DNA from: Pseudomonas parasichuanensis
GTDB lineage: Bacteria > Pseudomonadota > Gammaproteobacteria > Pseudomonadales > Pseudomonadaceae
NCBI RefSeq assembly: GCF_021601385.1
Contig: NZ_BQHO01000027.1
Coordinates: 1-64,000 of the forward strand
Length of the DNA: 64,000 nucleotides
Direction: 5' to 3'
Below the pieces are notes generated by a model, which did not search any database, had not been told where the DNA came from, and worked only from the letters and a program-made list of their open reading frames with translations. Below are positions 37,900 to 47,103 of this stretch, piece by piece. Position 1 is the first letter of the stretch; the number at the start of each line of letters is the position of its first letter. Both the position numbers and the translations under genes were made by a program.

Positions 37900-38867
37900 T
37901 GCAGGTAACCTTGCAGCCGTCCGGCGCGGTGCTGGCGGTGGAACCGGGCGAAAGGATTCTGGATGCGGCGCGGCGCCTGGGCTACGACTGCCCGAACAGC
38001 TGCCGTAACGGCAACTGCCATGTCTGCGCCGCGCTGTTGGTGGAAGGGCGTATCCGCCAGGAAGGCGTCATTCGCGATCACGGTGAGCTGTTCACCTGCA
38101 TCGCCGAGCCGCTGGAGGACTGTGTCTTGCTGTGGGACGGTGTGCTGGCCCTGGGCGAGCTGCCGGTGCGCAAACTGGCTTGCACCGTCAGCGAGTGCGT
38201 CGACGTCGGCGGCGATGTCTGGCGCGTGCGCCTGCGCGCGCCGGCGGGCAAGCCGCCGCGCTACCACGCCGGGCAATACCTGATGATCGAGCGTGAAGGG
38301 GCGGACAAGGCCGCTTTCTCGCTGGCCTCTGCGCCCCATGGCGGGCGTGAGCTGGAGCTGCATGTGCTGGCCCGCGAAAGCAGCGCCGTGCAGTTGATCG
38401 AGCAGTTGCGCCGCAATGGCCTGGCGCGCATCGAGCTGCCCTTCGGTGATGCGCACCTGGCCGAACTGCCCGATGGCCCGTTGGTGCTGATTGCCGCCGG
38501 TACCGGCATGGGCCAGATGCACAGCCTGGTCGAGCACTGCCGCGCCCAGGGCTTCAAGCACCCGGTACACCTGTACTGGGGCGTGCGCCGGCCCGAGGAC
38601 TTCTACCAGATCGAACACTGGGCCGAGTGGGAGCGGCTGCCCAACCTGTTCCTGCACAAGGTAGTCAGTGACCTGTGCGGTTGGGAAGGGCGTTGCGGCC
38701 TGTTGCACGAAGCGGTCTGCGAAGACATCGGCGACCTCAATCAGGTGCACGTCTACGCCAGTGGCTCACCGAACATGGTCTACGCCACCCTCGATGCCCT
38801 GGTGGAAGCCGGCATGGACCCTCACCGCATGCGCGCCGACGTCTTCGCCTACGCGCCCCGTGGTTGA
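37899..38867 (+). CDS. 2Fe-2S ferredoxin/flavin reductase (CDP-6-deoxyglucoseen reductase-like)
   Basis: 322 residues: an N-terminal plant-type [2Fe-2S] domain with CPNSCRNGNCHVC and a fourth Cys in LFTCIAEP (about residues 36-78), an FAD-binding barrel (about 95-190; YHAGQYLMIE) and an NAD(P)-binding domain (about 200-310; LVLIAAGTGMGQMHSL, YASGSPNMV). It is an electron-transfer reductase. ubiD-fre linkage is familiar from E. coli, but this protein has an added ferredoxin domain. Its physiological acceptor is unknown. Confidence 0.88.
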   Translation: MQVTLQPSGAVLAVEPGERILDAARRLGYDCPNSCRNGNCHVCAALLVEGRIRQEGVIRDHGELFTCIAEPLEDCVLLWDGVLALGELPVRKLACTVSECVDVGGDVWRVRLRAPAGKPPRYHAGQYLMIEREGADKAAFSLASAPHGGRELELHVLARESSAVQLIEQLRRNGLARIELPFGDAHLAELPDGPLVLIAAGTGMGQMHSLVEHCRAQGFKHPVHLYWGVRRPEDFYQIEHWAEWERLPNLFLHKVVSDLCGWEGRCGLLHEAVCEDIGDLNQVHVYASGSPNMVYATLDALVEAGMDPHRMRADVFAYAPRG

Positions 38868-38875
38868 AGCACCAA

Positions 38876-38903
38876 GGCACGCCGCAAGGGCGTGCCATGT
38901 TTA
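38876..38903 (+). terminator. Probable terminator after the reductase gene
   Basis: GGCACGCC-GCAAG-GGCGTGCC stem-loop followed by ATGTTTAATAA; short T run, 8 bp after the stop. Confidence 0.7.
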
Positions 38904-39153
38904 ATAACCAACCTATTTAATTTCGGATATATAGCGGTAACTCTTGCCGTTGCCGAAAATAACTTTCGCTATACTCGTAATACTTGTTTCCGTTCGGCGG
39001 AATATTGAATGAAACTTCCTGTGCAGGCTTGAGTGCCAGGTGCATTTTGCCTTAGGTTGGCGGCAGGCCCAGTCGCACAGCTCCTGCGAAGGCACTGGTA
39101 CAGGCAGCGCACACCGCTTTTCGGTAGTTCACAGGGAATCATGGCGGCAGCTC
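38904..39153. other. AT-rich intergenic region upstream of chaC
   Basis: The first 100 bp are markedly AT-rich (TTTAATTTCGGATATATAGC) and contain a candidate -10 hexamer TATACT at 38970-38975 without an ideally spaced -35. A short frame at 39141-39167 (ATGGCGGCAGCTCATG...) overlaps the chaC start out of frame. Confidence 0.4.
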
Positions 39154-39804
39154 ATGTCGACACTTGAAAGTTCGTCCTGGCAAATCTCCTATCCCCCGTC
39201 GCTCGACTTCGGGCAACAACTGACCCGCGAACAACTGCAGCACTCGATGCAGCAAACAATGGCTCAACACACGGGTGGCCCGGTGTGGCTGTTCGCCTAT
39301 GGTTCGCTGATCTGGCGCCCTGAGTGCAATTCGGTCGAGCGCCAGCGGGCGCGGGTGCATGGTTATCACCGTGGGCTTTACCTCTGGTCCCACGAGCATC
39401 GCGGCACCCCGGAATGCCCGGGGCTGGTGTTCGGCCTTGATCGGGGCGGTTCGTGCAGTGGTTTCGCCTACCGCCTGGACGAAGCCAACCTGGACGATTC
39501 GCTGATGGCCCTGTGGCAACGCGAGATGCCGTACCCGGCCTATCGCCCGCACTGGCTCAGTTGTCGGCTGAGTGACGGCAGCAAGGTGCAGGCCCTGGGT
39601 TTTGTGCTGGAAAGGCACCTGCCGTGCTATGCGGGCAACCTGCCGGACACCCTGTTGAGCCAGATCCTCGCCAGTGCCACAGGGCGCTATGGCACCACGC
39701 GCGAATATGTGGAGCAGACGCTCAATGCCCTGCGCAGCCACCAGATGCCGGATCGCAACCTGGAGGCGCGGTTCAGGCGCTGCCATAACCTGCGTGAGGT
39801 CTGA
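39154..39804 (+). CDS. ChaC-like glutathione-specific gamma-glutamylcyclotransferase
   Basis: 216 residues with the GGCT-fold motif WLFAYGSLIWRP and the catalytic Glu in WQREMPYPAYRP. ChaC enzymes cleave glutathione to 5-oxoproline and Cys-Gly. ATG 39154 has no evident Shine-Dalgarno; a tiny out-of-frame ORF with AGGGA in front of it starts at 39141 and could deliver ribosomes. It converges on the quinone oxidoreductase gene. Confidence 0.88.
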   Translation: MSTLESSSWQISYPPSLDFGQQLTREQLQHSMQQTMAQHTGGPVWLFAYGSLIWRPECNSVERQRARVHGYHRGLYLWSHEHRGTPECPGLVFGLDRGGSCSGFAYRLDEANLDDSLMALWQREMPYPAYRPHWLSCRLSDGSKVQALGFVLERHLPCYAGNLPDTLLSQILASATGRYGTTREYVEQTLNALRSHQMPDRNLEARFRRCHNLREV

Positions 39805-39825
39805 TTCATAAGTTGGTCGTGCTGG

Positions 39826-39852
39826 CGCTTTCGCGGGTAAACCCGCGAAGAT
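39826..39852. repeat. Short REP-like hairpin between chaC and the quinone oxidoreductase gene
   Basis: CTTTCGCGGGTAAACCCGCGAAG is a perfect 9-bp stem with the GGTAAACC core also seen in REPs near 34690 and 26160. It may serve both convergent genes. Confidence 0.6.
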
Positions 39853-39873
39853 GCGAGCAGGGTTTCAGCAACC

Positions 39874-40851
39874 TTACCTGGCCACCACCACCAACTTACC
39901 CACAGCCTGCCGCTGCGCCAGCCGCTCGATCGCCGCGCCCCCTTCAGCCAATGCATAGGTCTGCGACACCAGCGGCTTGAGCTTGCCCTCGGCATGCCAG
40001 GCAAACAGCTGGCGGAAGTTGGCCGCGTTGTCCTCCGGCTGGCGTTGGGCGAACGCGCCCCAGAACACCCCGATCACCGCCGCGCCCTTGAGCAGCGCCA
40101 GGTTCACCGGCAGCTGCGGGATCGTGCCGCTGGCAAAGCCCACCACCAGCAGCCGCCCGTTCCACGCCAAACCGCGCACAGCCTGGTCGAACAGCGCGCC
40201 GCCCACCGGGTCGTAGATCACGTCCACCCCCTGGCCGCCGGTCAGGCGCTTGATCTCGTCCTTCAGGCTGGCCTGGCTGTAGTCGATCAGCTCATCGGCT
40301 CCGGCCGCCTTGGCCACCGCCAGCTTGTCGGCGCTGCTGGCGGCGGCGATCACCCGCGCCCCCAGGGCCTTGCCGATTTCCACCGCAGCCAGGCCCACGC
40401 CTCCGGACGCGCCCAGCACCAACAGCGTCTCGCCGGCCTTGAGCTGGCCACGCTGGGTCAGCGCGTGCATCGAGGTGCCGTAGGTCATGCCGAAGGCGGC
40501 GGCGGTGGTGAAGTCCATACCTGCCGGGAGCGGCTGTACGTTGTAGTACGGCACCGCCACCTGCTCGGCGAAGGCGCCCCAGCCGGTCAGGGCCATGACC
40601 CGGTCGCCGACCTTGAACGCGCCGGCCTTTTCCCCGACTGCGGCGACCACCCCGGCCGCCTCGCCGCCGGGCGAGAACGGCAAGGGCGGCTGGAACTGGT
40701 ACTTGCCTTCGATGATCAGGGTGTCGGGAAAGTTGACCCCGGCGGCGTGCACCTCGAGCAGGATCTCGTTCTTCTTCGGCGCAGGGCTTGCGACCTCTTC
40801 CAGAACCAGGTCCCGCGCCGGGCCCAGGGCTTTGCACAACAAGGCTTTCAT
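39874..40851 (-). CDS. NADPH:quinone oxidoreductase family protein (zeta-crystallin-like MDR)
   Basis: 325 residues of the medium-chain dehydrogenase/reductase family without zinc-ligand cysteines. The NADPH Rossmann motif is LVLGASGGVGLAAVEIG at about residues 145-161, with the family pattern HAAGVNFPDTLIIEGKYQ near the N-terminus. It reduces quinones or enones using NADPH. ATG 40851 follows AAGGA; upstream extension is unsupported. Confidence 0.9.
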   Translation of the reverse strand: MKALLCKALGPARDLVLEEVASPAPKKNEILLEVHAAGVNFPDTLIIEGKYQFQPPLPFSPGGEAAGVVAAVGEKAGAFKVGDRVMALTGWGAFAEQVAVPYYNVQPLPAGMDFTTAAAFGMTYGTSMHALTQRGQLKAGETLLVLGASGGVGLAAVEIGKALGARVIAAASSADKLAVAKAAGADELIDYSQASLKDEIKRLTGGQGVDVIYDPVGGALFDQAVRGLAWNGRLLVVGFASGTIPQLPVNLALLKGAAVIGVFWGAFAQRQPEDNAANFRQLFAWHAEGKLKPLVSQTYALAEGGAAIERLAQRQAVGKLVVVAR

Positions 40852-41009
40852 CAGGGCTATTCCTTTGCGAGTGGTGGCCGATAAGTGTAGGAGGGCCGCT
40901 TTGCGGGTCAACGAGCATGGCCCGCCCTGATGTGCCGGCATAAGCCCGGGCTTGGGTTTGCCCGGCGCGCTGGGTAAGCTGGCGCCAACTGTATTGAGGA
41001 GCGTAATTG

Positions 41010-41414
41010 GTGAAAGCGTGGATCTTGATGGTGCTGGCCCTGATGCTGCCAGCCGCGGCAATGGCCGAGGAAGCCAAGGAAGGGGCGCCCAAGGTGAGCT
41101 ATATCAGCCTCAGCCCGCCCTTCGTCGGCAACTATGCCCTCGATGGCAGCCCCAAGCTGCGGGTGTACAAGGCCGACGTTGCCCTGCGTGTGACCGGTGA
41201 TGCCGCCGCTGCTGCGGTCAAGCACCACGAGCCGCTGATTCGCAACCAGCTGGTGGCGCTGTTCACCCAGCAAGGTGTAGACAACATGAGCAACGTCGAA
41301 GCCAAGGAAAAACTGCGCCAGGACGCCTTGAAGCAAGTCCAGCAGGTGATGGAAGCCGAAGAGGGCAAGCCGATCGTCGAGGACCTGCTGTTCAACAACT
41401 TGATCGTGCAGTGA
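41010..41414 (+). CDS. FliL-like exported protein
   Basis: 134 residues with a signal peptide or N-terminal anchor (KAWILMVLALMLPAAAMA) and a FliL-like domain (YISLSPPFVGNY, LRVYKADVALRV, then a C-terminal LIVQ). FliL family members associate with the flagellar stator or act as general stomatin-like scaffold proteins. No flagellar genes are nearby. GTG 41010 has AGGAG 8 nt upstream; TTG 41007 is possible. Confidence 0.8.
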   Translation: MKAWILMVLALMLPAAAMAEEAKEGAPKVSYISLSPPFVGNYALDGSPKLRVYKADVALRVTGDAAAAAVKHHEPLIRNQLVALFTQQGVDNMSNVEAKEKLRQDALKQVQQVMEAEEGKPIVEDLLFNNLIVQ

Positions 41415-42527
41415 TCAGCTGGCGAGGGTGCGGCGAAAGCGCGCCAACGCCACGCTGAAGAACACCAGGCCGATGATGGCCAGGGCCAGCACGTCTGGCC
41501 ACACCACGCTCAGCCCGGCGTCGCGGAACAGGATCGCGGCGCCCAGGCTGACGAAGTGGGTCGAGGGCGAGCCCTGCATGACCCACTGCAGCCACTGCGG
41601 CATGCTGTCCAGCGGCGTGCTGCCGCCTGACAGCAACAGCATCGGGATGATCACCGGGATCGCCAGCAAACCGAACTGCGGCGTCGAGCGCGCCAGGGTG
41701 GCGAGGAAGATCCCCAGCGCCGTGCTGGCGAACAGGTAGAGCGCGGTCACCCCCAGAAACAGCCCCATCGAGCCTGCCAGCGGCACACCCAATGCCCCTT
41801 TCACCACCACTTCCAGCGATATCCAGGTACACACCACCACCACCAGGGCGTTGCTGGCGATTTTCGCCAGCATGATTTCCAGCGCGCTCAGCGGTAGCAC
41901 CAGCAGGTGGTCAAGGGTGCCGTGTTCGCGCTCGCGCAGTAGCGCGGTCCCAGTGAGGATGATGGCGAGGATGGTGATGTTGTTGACGATCTGGATCACC
42001 GCGAGAAACCAGCCACCTTCCAGGTTGGGGTTGAACAGCGCTTTGGGGTTGAGCAGTACCGGGCTGTCGGCTGCTGGGCGATGGGCGTATTCGAGCAGCT
42101 CGCGTTCGAAGATCCGGCCGATGTAGCCTGCGCCCATGAACGCCTGGCTCATGGCCGTGGCATCGACGTTGATCTGCAGGTCCGGCGAGCGCCCGGCCAG
42201 CAGGTCGATGTTGAAATTTGCCGGGATGTTGATCACGAAGGTGTACTGGCCGCTGTCCATCGCCTGGTCCAGGTGCTGCGCAGCCAACGCGACAGCGGGT
42301 TGGAATTCTGGCGGTTGCAGCGCCTCGGCCAGCTTGCGTGACAGCGCGCTATGGTCTTCGTCGACCACCGCGACACTGGCATGGTGCACGCCAATCACCG
42401 AGCCTGCTGCGGGCATGTAGATCGCCACGCTGAAGGCGTACAGCAGAAACAGCAGCAGCACGCTGTCGTGGCGCAGGCTGGTCAGCTCTTTCAGGCCCAG
42501 GCGCAGGGTGTGGGACACGCGGCTCAT
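41415..42527 (-). CDS. yhhJ: ABC-2 type permease (YhhJ-like)
   Basis: 370 residues with an N-terminal membrane helix, a large periplasmic domain (about 45-170) and five to six C-terminal helices (ABC2_membrane_3 type; LLREREHGTLDHLLVLPLSA). Third gene of the yhiI-rbbA-yhhJ set, one base after rbbA. Together they form a putative ABC exporter with a periplasmic adaptor. Confidence 0.88.
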   Translation of the reverse strand: MSRVSHTLRLGLKELTSLRHDSVLLLFLLYAFSVAIYMPAAGSVIGVHHASVAVVDEDHSALSRKLAEALQPPEFQPAVALAAQHLDQAMDSGQYTFVINIPANFNIDLLAGRSPDLQINVDATAMSQAFMGAGYIGRIFERELLEYAHRPAADSPVLLNPKALFNPNLEGGWFLAVIQIVNNITILAIILTGTALLREREHGTLDHLLVLPLSALEIMLAKIASNALVVVVCTWISLEVVVKGALGVPLAGSMGLFLGVTALYLFASTALGIFLATLARSTPQFGLLAIPVIIPMLLLSGGSTPLDSMPQWLQWVMQGSPSTHFVSLGAAILFRDAGLSVVWPDVLALAIIGLVFFSVALARFRRTLAS

Positions 42528-42528
42528 C

Positions 42529-45255
42529 TCAGGCCTCCTGCTTCTTGAGCATGGCCAGGCTCAGGCCGGTGAAGGTGACAAAGAAGCCCAGCAGCGCCAG
42601 GCACTGCGGCCATAGCTCGCGCAAGCCCAGGGCCTTGGTGAAGGTGCCGACGGCAATGTCGAGAAAGTAGCCGGCCGGGAACAGTTGGCCCATTAACGCC
42701 GCCGCCCCTTCGAGCGACGAGCGCGGCACGATCAGCCCGGAAAACTGGATGGTCGGCAGGCTGGTGATGATTATGGTGCCGAGGATCGCGGCGATCTGCG
42801 TGCGGGTGAACGCCGAGATCAGCAGGCCCAGGCTGGTGGTTGCCAGCAGATAGGCAACACCGCCGCAAGCCAGGGCCAGTGGGCTGCCCTTGAGCGGTAC
42901 GCCGAACAGCCAGCGGTTCATCGCCACCAGCAAGGCCAGGTTCACCAGGCTCACCGCCAGGTAGGGCGCTTGCTTGCCCAGCAGGAACTCCAGACGGGTG
43001 AGCGGGGTGGCGTAGAAGTTGGTGATCGAGCCTAGCTCCTTTTCCCGGACGATCCCCAGCGCTGTGAGCATCGCCGGGATGAAGGCCAGGATCAGCGCCA
43101 TCACCCCAGGGCCGATGGCGTTTACGCTGACCACATCCTGGTTGTAGCGAAAGCGGGTTTCCAGGCGCACCGGTGGTTGCCGCGGCACCGGGTTCGGGCT
43201 GAGCGCTGCCAGGTGCTCAAGGTTGGCCTGGTGCACGGCTTCGATATAGTTGCGGCTGGTTTCGGCACGGAACGGCATGCCGCCGTCGAGCCAGGCGGCC
43301 ACCACCGGTTGGCGCCCGGCGTGCAGGTCGCGGCCAAAGCCCGGTGGAACTTCCAGCGCCAGCTTGATCTCGGAACGCTGCAGGCGCTGGTGCAGTTGAC
43401 GGGTGTCACGGATCGCTGGTTGTTCGGCAAAGTAGCGTGAGCCGCGGAAGGCTTCCAGGTAGGCGCGGCTCTGTGGGCTCTGATCCTGGTCGTAGACCGC
43501 GAAGGCGAGGTTTTCCACGTCCAGCGAGATGCCGTAGCCGAAGATCACCATCATGAACAGCGCACCGAGCAGGGCGAAGGCCAGGCGTACCTTGTCGCGC
43601 AGCAGCTCCTTGCCCTCGCGGCTGGCGACCGCCAGCAGACGGCGCAGGCTAAAGCCCTTGCGCAGGGGTGGCGTGGCGGCGTTGGCCTGGGGCAAGTCGG
43701 TGTCGTCGGCCTGCGCCTCGCTGGGTGCGTCCTGGGCTTGTTCCAGGCAGCGTACGAAGGCGTCTTCCAGGGTGTCCCCGGCGAATTGTCGTTGCAGGGC
43801 CTGGGGCGTGTCGCAGGCCAGTACCCGGCCGGCGTGCATCAGCGAGATGCGGTCACAGCGCAGGGCTTCGTTCATGAAGTGGGTCGAGAGGAAAATGGTC
43901 ACGCCCTGCTCGCGCGACAGCTCCACCAGCAGGCGCCAGAAACCGTCGCGGGCCGCTGGGTCGACACCCGAAGTCGGCTCGTCGAGGATCAGCACCTCCG
44001 GGCGGTGCAGCACCGCCACTGCCAGCGACAGGCGCTGACGCAGGCCCAGGGGCAGGGCGCCGGAAGGTTGCTCGGCGATAGCGCCCAGCTCGAAGCGCTC
44101 GATCAGCTCAGCGATGCGTGGGGCGCTGTCGGCCTTGGCCAGGTCGAACAGGCGGGCGTGCAGCTCGAGGTTCTGCCGAGCGCTCAATTCGCCGTACAGC
44201 GAGAAGCTCTGGGACATGAAGCCTACCCGCTTGCGTGTCGCCAGGTCGCCGGCATCTACCGGCCGGCCGAGCAGGCTGGCGTGGCCCTCGGTGGCAGGCA
44301 TCAGGCCGGTGAGCACTTTCATGGTGGTGGTCTTGCCGCAGCCGTTGGAGCCGAGGAAACCGAAAATTTCGCCGCGGCCAATGGCGAAGCTGACCTTGTT
44401 GACGGCAGTGAAGTCGCCAAAGCGCAAAGTCAGGTCGTGGGCTTCGATGGCGACCGGGCTGCCGTCGACCTGGCGGGGTGGGATGCGCAGCAGCTCGGGC
44501 TGTGCGCGGCCAGCCCCCTGAAAATGGGTGAAGGCGTCGTCCAGCTTGCCGCTGGCAGTGGCCGCCGCCAGTTCCCGGCTGGGGCCGGCCGCCAGCAGGC
44601 GGCCGCTGTCGAGCATCAGGCAGTGCTCGAACTGTTCGGCCTCTTCCATGTAGGCGGTTGCTACCAGCAACGTCAGTTGCGGGCGATGGGCGCGCACCTG
44701 ATCCACCAGCTCCCAGAAGCGCCGCCGCGACAACGGGTCGACGCCGGTGGTCGGCTCGTCGAGGATCAGCAGGTCGGGCTCGTGGATCAGCGCGCAGCAC
44801 AGCCCCAGCTTCTGCTTCATGCCGCCAGACAGCTTGCCCGCCGGGCGCTCGGCGAAGCGCTCCAGGTCGGTGGCGCGCAGCAGGCTGGCCATACGTTGCT
44901 CGCACTCTGCGCGGCCCAGGCCGAACAGGGTGGCGAAGAAGCGGATGTTCTCGCGGATCGACAGTTCCGGGTACAGGTTGTTGCCCAGCCCCTGGGGCAT
45001 GAAGGCGACCTTGGGGTACAGCGTGGTGCGATGGCGGCGCAGGTGGATCGGCCCGCCGAGTACCTGCAGCTCCCCCTGTTGCAGGCGCTTGACCCCGGCG
45101 ATCAGCCCAAGCAGGGTCGACTTGCCGGCCCCGTCCGGGCCAATCAGGCCGCAGCGGGCGCCGGCCGGCAGGCTGAAACTGAGCGAATGCAGGGCCTGCA
45201 GGTGGCCATAGCGATGGCTGATGCCCTCGGCCAGCAGTGCCGGTGCGCTGCTCAT
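42529..45255 (-). CDS. rbbA: RbbA-like ribosome-associated ATPase/ABC transporter fusion
   Basis: 908 residues: two ABC ATPase domains (about 1-235 with Walker A GPDGAGKST and signature LSGGMKQK; about 270-490 with GSNGCGKTT and a degenerate signature PLGLRQR), then an ABC-2 permease (about 545-905). E. coli RbbA (YhiH) is reported to stimulate ribosomal ATPase and tRNA release. The gene order HlyD adaptor, RbbA, permease indicates an export system as well. Start overlaps the adaptor stop by 4 nt. Confidence 0.9.
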   Translation of the reverse strand: MSSAPALLAEGISHRYGHLQALHSLSFSLPAGARCGLIGPDGAGKSTLLGLIAGVKRLQQGELQVLGGPIHLRRHRTTLYPKVAFMPQGLGNNLYPELSIRENIRFFATLFGLGRAECEQRMASLLRATDLERFAERPAGKLSGGMKQKLGLCCALIHEPDLLILDEPTTGVDPLSRRRFWELVDQVRAHRPQLTLLVATAYMEEAEQFEHCLMLDSGRLLAAGPSRELAAATASGKLDDAFTHFQGAGRAQPELLRIPPRQVDGSPVAIEAHDLTLRFGDFTAVNKVSFAIGRGEIFGFLGSNGCGKTTTMKVLTGLMPATEGHASLLGRPVDAGDLATRKRVGFMSQSFSLYGELSARQNLELHARLFDLAKADSAPRIAELIERFELGAIAEQPSGALPLGLRQRLSLAVAVLHRPEVLILDEPTSGVDPAARDGFWRLLVELSREQGVTIFLSTHFMNEALRCDRISLMHAGRVLACDTPQALQRQFAGDTLEDAFVRCLEQAQDAPSEAQADDTDLPQANAATPPLRKGFSLRRLLAVASREGKELLRDKVRLAFALLGALFMMVIFGYGISLDVENLAFAVYDQDQSPQSRAYLEAFRGSRYFAEQPAIRDTRQLHQRLQRSEIKLALEVPPGFGRDLHAGRQPVVAAWLDGGMPFRAETSRNYIEAVHQANLEHLAALSPNPVPRQPPVRLETRFRYNQDVVSVNAIGPGVMALILAFIPAMLTALGIVREKELGSITNFYATPLTRLEFLLGKQAPYLAVSLVNLALLVAMNRWLFGVPLKGSPLALACGGVAYLLATTSLGLLISAFTRTQIAAILGTIIITSLPTIQFSGLIVPRSSLEGAAALMGQLFPAGYFLDIAVGTFTKALGLRELWPQCLALLGFFVTFTGLSLAMLKKQEA

Positions 45256-46211
45256 TGCAGGTTGGCCGGCCAGTCCACCTCGGCGGTGCGCACGTAGCCA
45301 GCGCCGGGCATTCCGGGCTTGGCCTGGGGCACGGCGCTCGGCTGGATCAGGCGTAGCTTGACGCGGAACACCAGCTTTTGCCGCTCGTCACGGGTCTCGA
45401 CCTGTTTCGGGGTGAACTGCGACTTGGCCGCGACGAAGGCGATCTTGGCGGGCAGGGCCTGTTCGGGCAGGGCGTCGAGCACGATGCGCGCCGGGGCGCC
45501 GACGGTAAGCCGGCCAGTGGTGGAGGCGGGCAGGTAGAGGTTCATGTATTGGTCGCTGGGGTCGATCAGCATGAGTACCCGGCCACCGGCCCCGAGCACT
45601 TCGCCGGGCTCGGCCAGGCGCAGCTGGATGATGCCGTCGATGGGCGCGCGCAGGCTGCTGTCGTCGATCTCGCTGGTCAGTTGCGCGACCTGGGCCTGGG
45701 CGGCGCCGATGGCGGCCTTGATCGCCGCCAGCTGGGCGCGGGTGGCTACCAGCGCTGCGTTGGCGGTGTCGTAGCGGGCCTGCTGCTGGTCGAGCAATTG
45801 CTGGCTGGCGAATTTGCGCTGGTAGATTTCGCGCACCCGCTTGAGCTCCTGGCTGGCCAGTAGCAGCTCGCTCTGGCGCAACTGCACGTTGGCCTGGGCG
45901 GCGGCGTAGTTCTCGCGGGCACGCAACACCTCGGCTTCGGCCTGGGCGCGCTGGGCTTGCAGGGTTCGGGTGTCGATCCGCGCGAGCAGTTGGCCGCGGC
46001 TGACCGTGTCGCCTTCATCGACCAGCACTTCGGCCAGGCGCCCGGGCACCTTGGTGGCAATTTGCACTTCGGTGGATTCGAGCCGGCCGTTGCCCATGCT
46101 CAGGCCTTCGGGCAGGCGGTCGTGGAGGGATTTCCAGTAACCCAAGCCGCCCGCCGCCAGCAGCAAGGCGACCAGGGCGGTGGCAAAGAGTCTGGGGGTG
46201 TTGTGATTCAT
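45252..46211 (-). CDS. yhiI: HlyD-family periplasmic adaptor (YhiI-like)
   Basis: 319 residues with an N-terminal membrane anchor (about 9-25), a biotinyl-lipoyl-like half (VQIATKVPGRLAEVLVDEGDTVSRGQLLARID), a long alpha-hairpin coiled coil (about 75-180, with SELLLASQELKRV) and the second lipoyl half (SLRAPIDGIIQLRLAEPGEVL). It should link the RbbA/YhhJ transporter to an outer-membrane channel. ATG 46211 follows AGGAT; first gene of the operon. Confidence 0.9.
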   Translation of the reverse strand: MNHNTPRLFATALVALLLAAGGLGYWKSLHDRLPEGLSMGNGRLESTEVQIATKVPGRLAEVLVDEGDTVSRGQLLARIDTRTLQAQRAQAEAEVLRARENYAAAQANVQLRQSELLLASQELKRVREIYQRKFASQQLLDQQQARYDTANAALVATRAQLAAIKAAIGAAQAQVAQLTSEIDDSSLRAPIDGIIQLRLAEPGEVLGAGGRVLMLIDPSDQYMNLYLPASTTGRLTVGAPARIVLDALPEQALPAKIAFVAAKSQFTPKQVETRDERQKLVFRVKLRLIQPSAVPQAKPGMPGAGYVRTAEVDWPANLQ

Positions 46212-46304
46212 CGGTCGGCATCCTGCGACGGGCACGTCTTAGTGTGACGTGGCGCGGTTCTTTGCGCGTTGATACTGGTCAAGCCCCAGACGATAGGCGC
46301 AGGG

Positions 46305-46754
46305 TCAACTCAGCGCGAGGATGGCCGACCATTGCTCGGGGGTGACCGGCATTACCGACAGGCGGCTACCCTTCTGTACCAGCGGCAGTTCTTCGAGCGC
46401 GGTCTGCTGCTTGAGCAGGCCCAGGCCGAGCACCTGGCGGAAGGTCTGCACATGCTCCACGTCCACGGCGCTCCAGGGGTTCTTGTCGGCACTGGCCTTG
46501 GGGTCGTGGTAGTGGCTTGCAGGGTCCAGCGCGGTCGGGTCCGGGTAGGCGGCGGCACTGATCCGCGCGATGCCGGCCACGCCCGGTTGCGGGCAGCTGG
46601 AGTGATAGAAGTAAAATTCGTCACCGACGCTCATGGCCCGCAGAAAGTTGCGCGCCTGGTAGTTGCGTACCCCGTCCCAGCGGGCGTTGCCGAGCCTTGC
46701 CAAGGCTTCGATGGAGAGCTCGTCGGGCTCGGATTTCATCAGCCAGTAGGCCAT
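46305..46754 (-). CDS. EVE domain-containing protein
   Basis: 149 residues forming a single EVE (PUA-like) domain: MAYWLMKSEPDELSIEAL, WDGVRNYQARNFLRAM, EFYFYHSSCPQPGVAGIA. EVE domains bind modified bases in nucleic acids. Monocistronic; downstream and upstream genes are unrelated. Confidence 0.9.
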   Translation of the reverse strand: MAYWLMKSEPDELSIEALARLGNARWDGVRNYQARNFLRAMSVGDEFYFYHSSCPQPGVAGIARISAAAYPDPTALDPASHYHDPKASADKNPWSAVDVEHVQTFRQVLGLGLLKQQTALEELPLVQKGSRLSVMPVTPEQWSAILALS

Positions 46755-46931
46755 GGATGCTGCTCCTGAAAGGGTTTGAAATAACTGGTTGCATCAAACC
46801 GACAGCCGGTTGGCGTCAACGTTTGCGTGTGGGCTCACGTTGGCGGAAAATGCGCCGATTTTAAAGACAGACGCTCCGGCCGCCACCCATAAAGGCGCCG
46901 AGCACGGACAGTATGCCTAGGGGGGCATTCG

Positions 46932-47084
46932 ATGAAACAACGTAAACCGGACCTGCTCTGGATCCTCGCCTTCATTTTCGGCCTGGGCGTGGTGACTACC
47001 GGTTACGCGCAGGGCCTGTGGGAGCGCAAGCTCGATGCCGCCAGTCAGCAGATGCCGATCGACCCTGCGCAACAGCAACGCTGA
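46932..47084 (+). CDS. Small single-pass membrane peptide
   Basis: 50 residues starting MKQRKPDLLWILAFIFGLG, with one membrane helix at about 8-26 (possibly a signal anchor) and a polar tail. AGGGGGGC stands about 6 nt before the ATG, and the frame has normal Pseudomonas third-position GC bias. Function unknown. It converges on fau with 19 bp between stops. Confidence 0.7.
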   Translation: MKQRKPDLLWILAFIFGLGVVTTGYAQGLWERKLDAASQQMPIDPAQQQR

Positions 47085-47103
47085 TCCCCCTTTTCGCGCC
47101 TGA

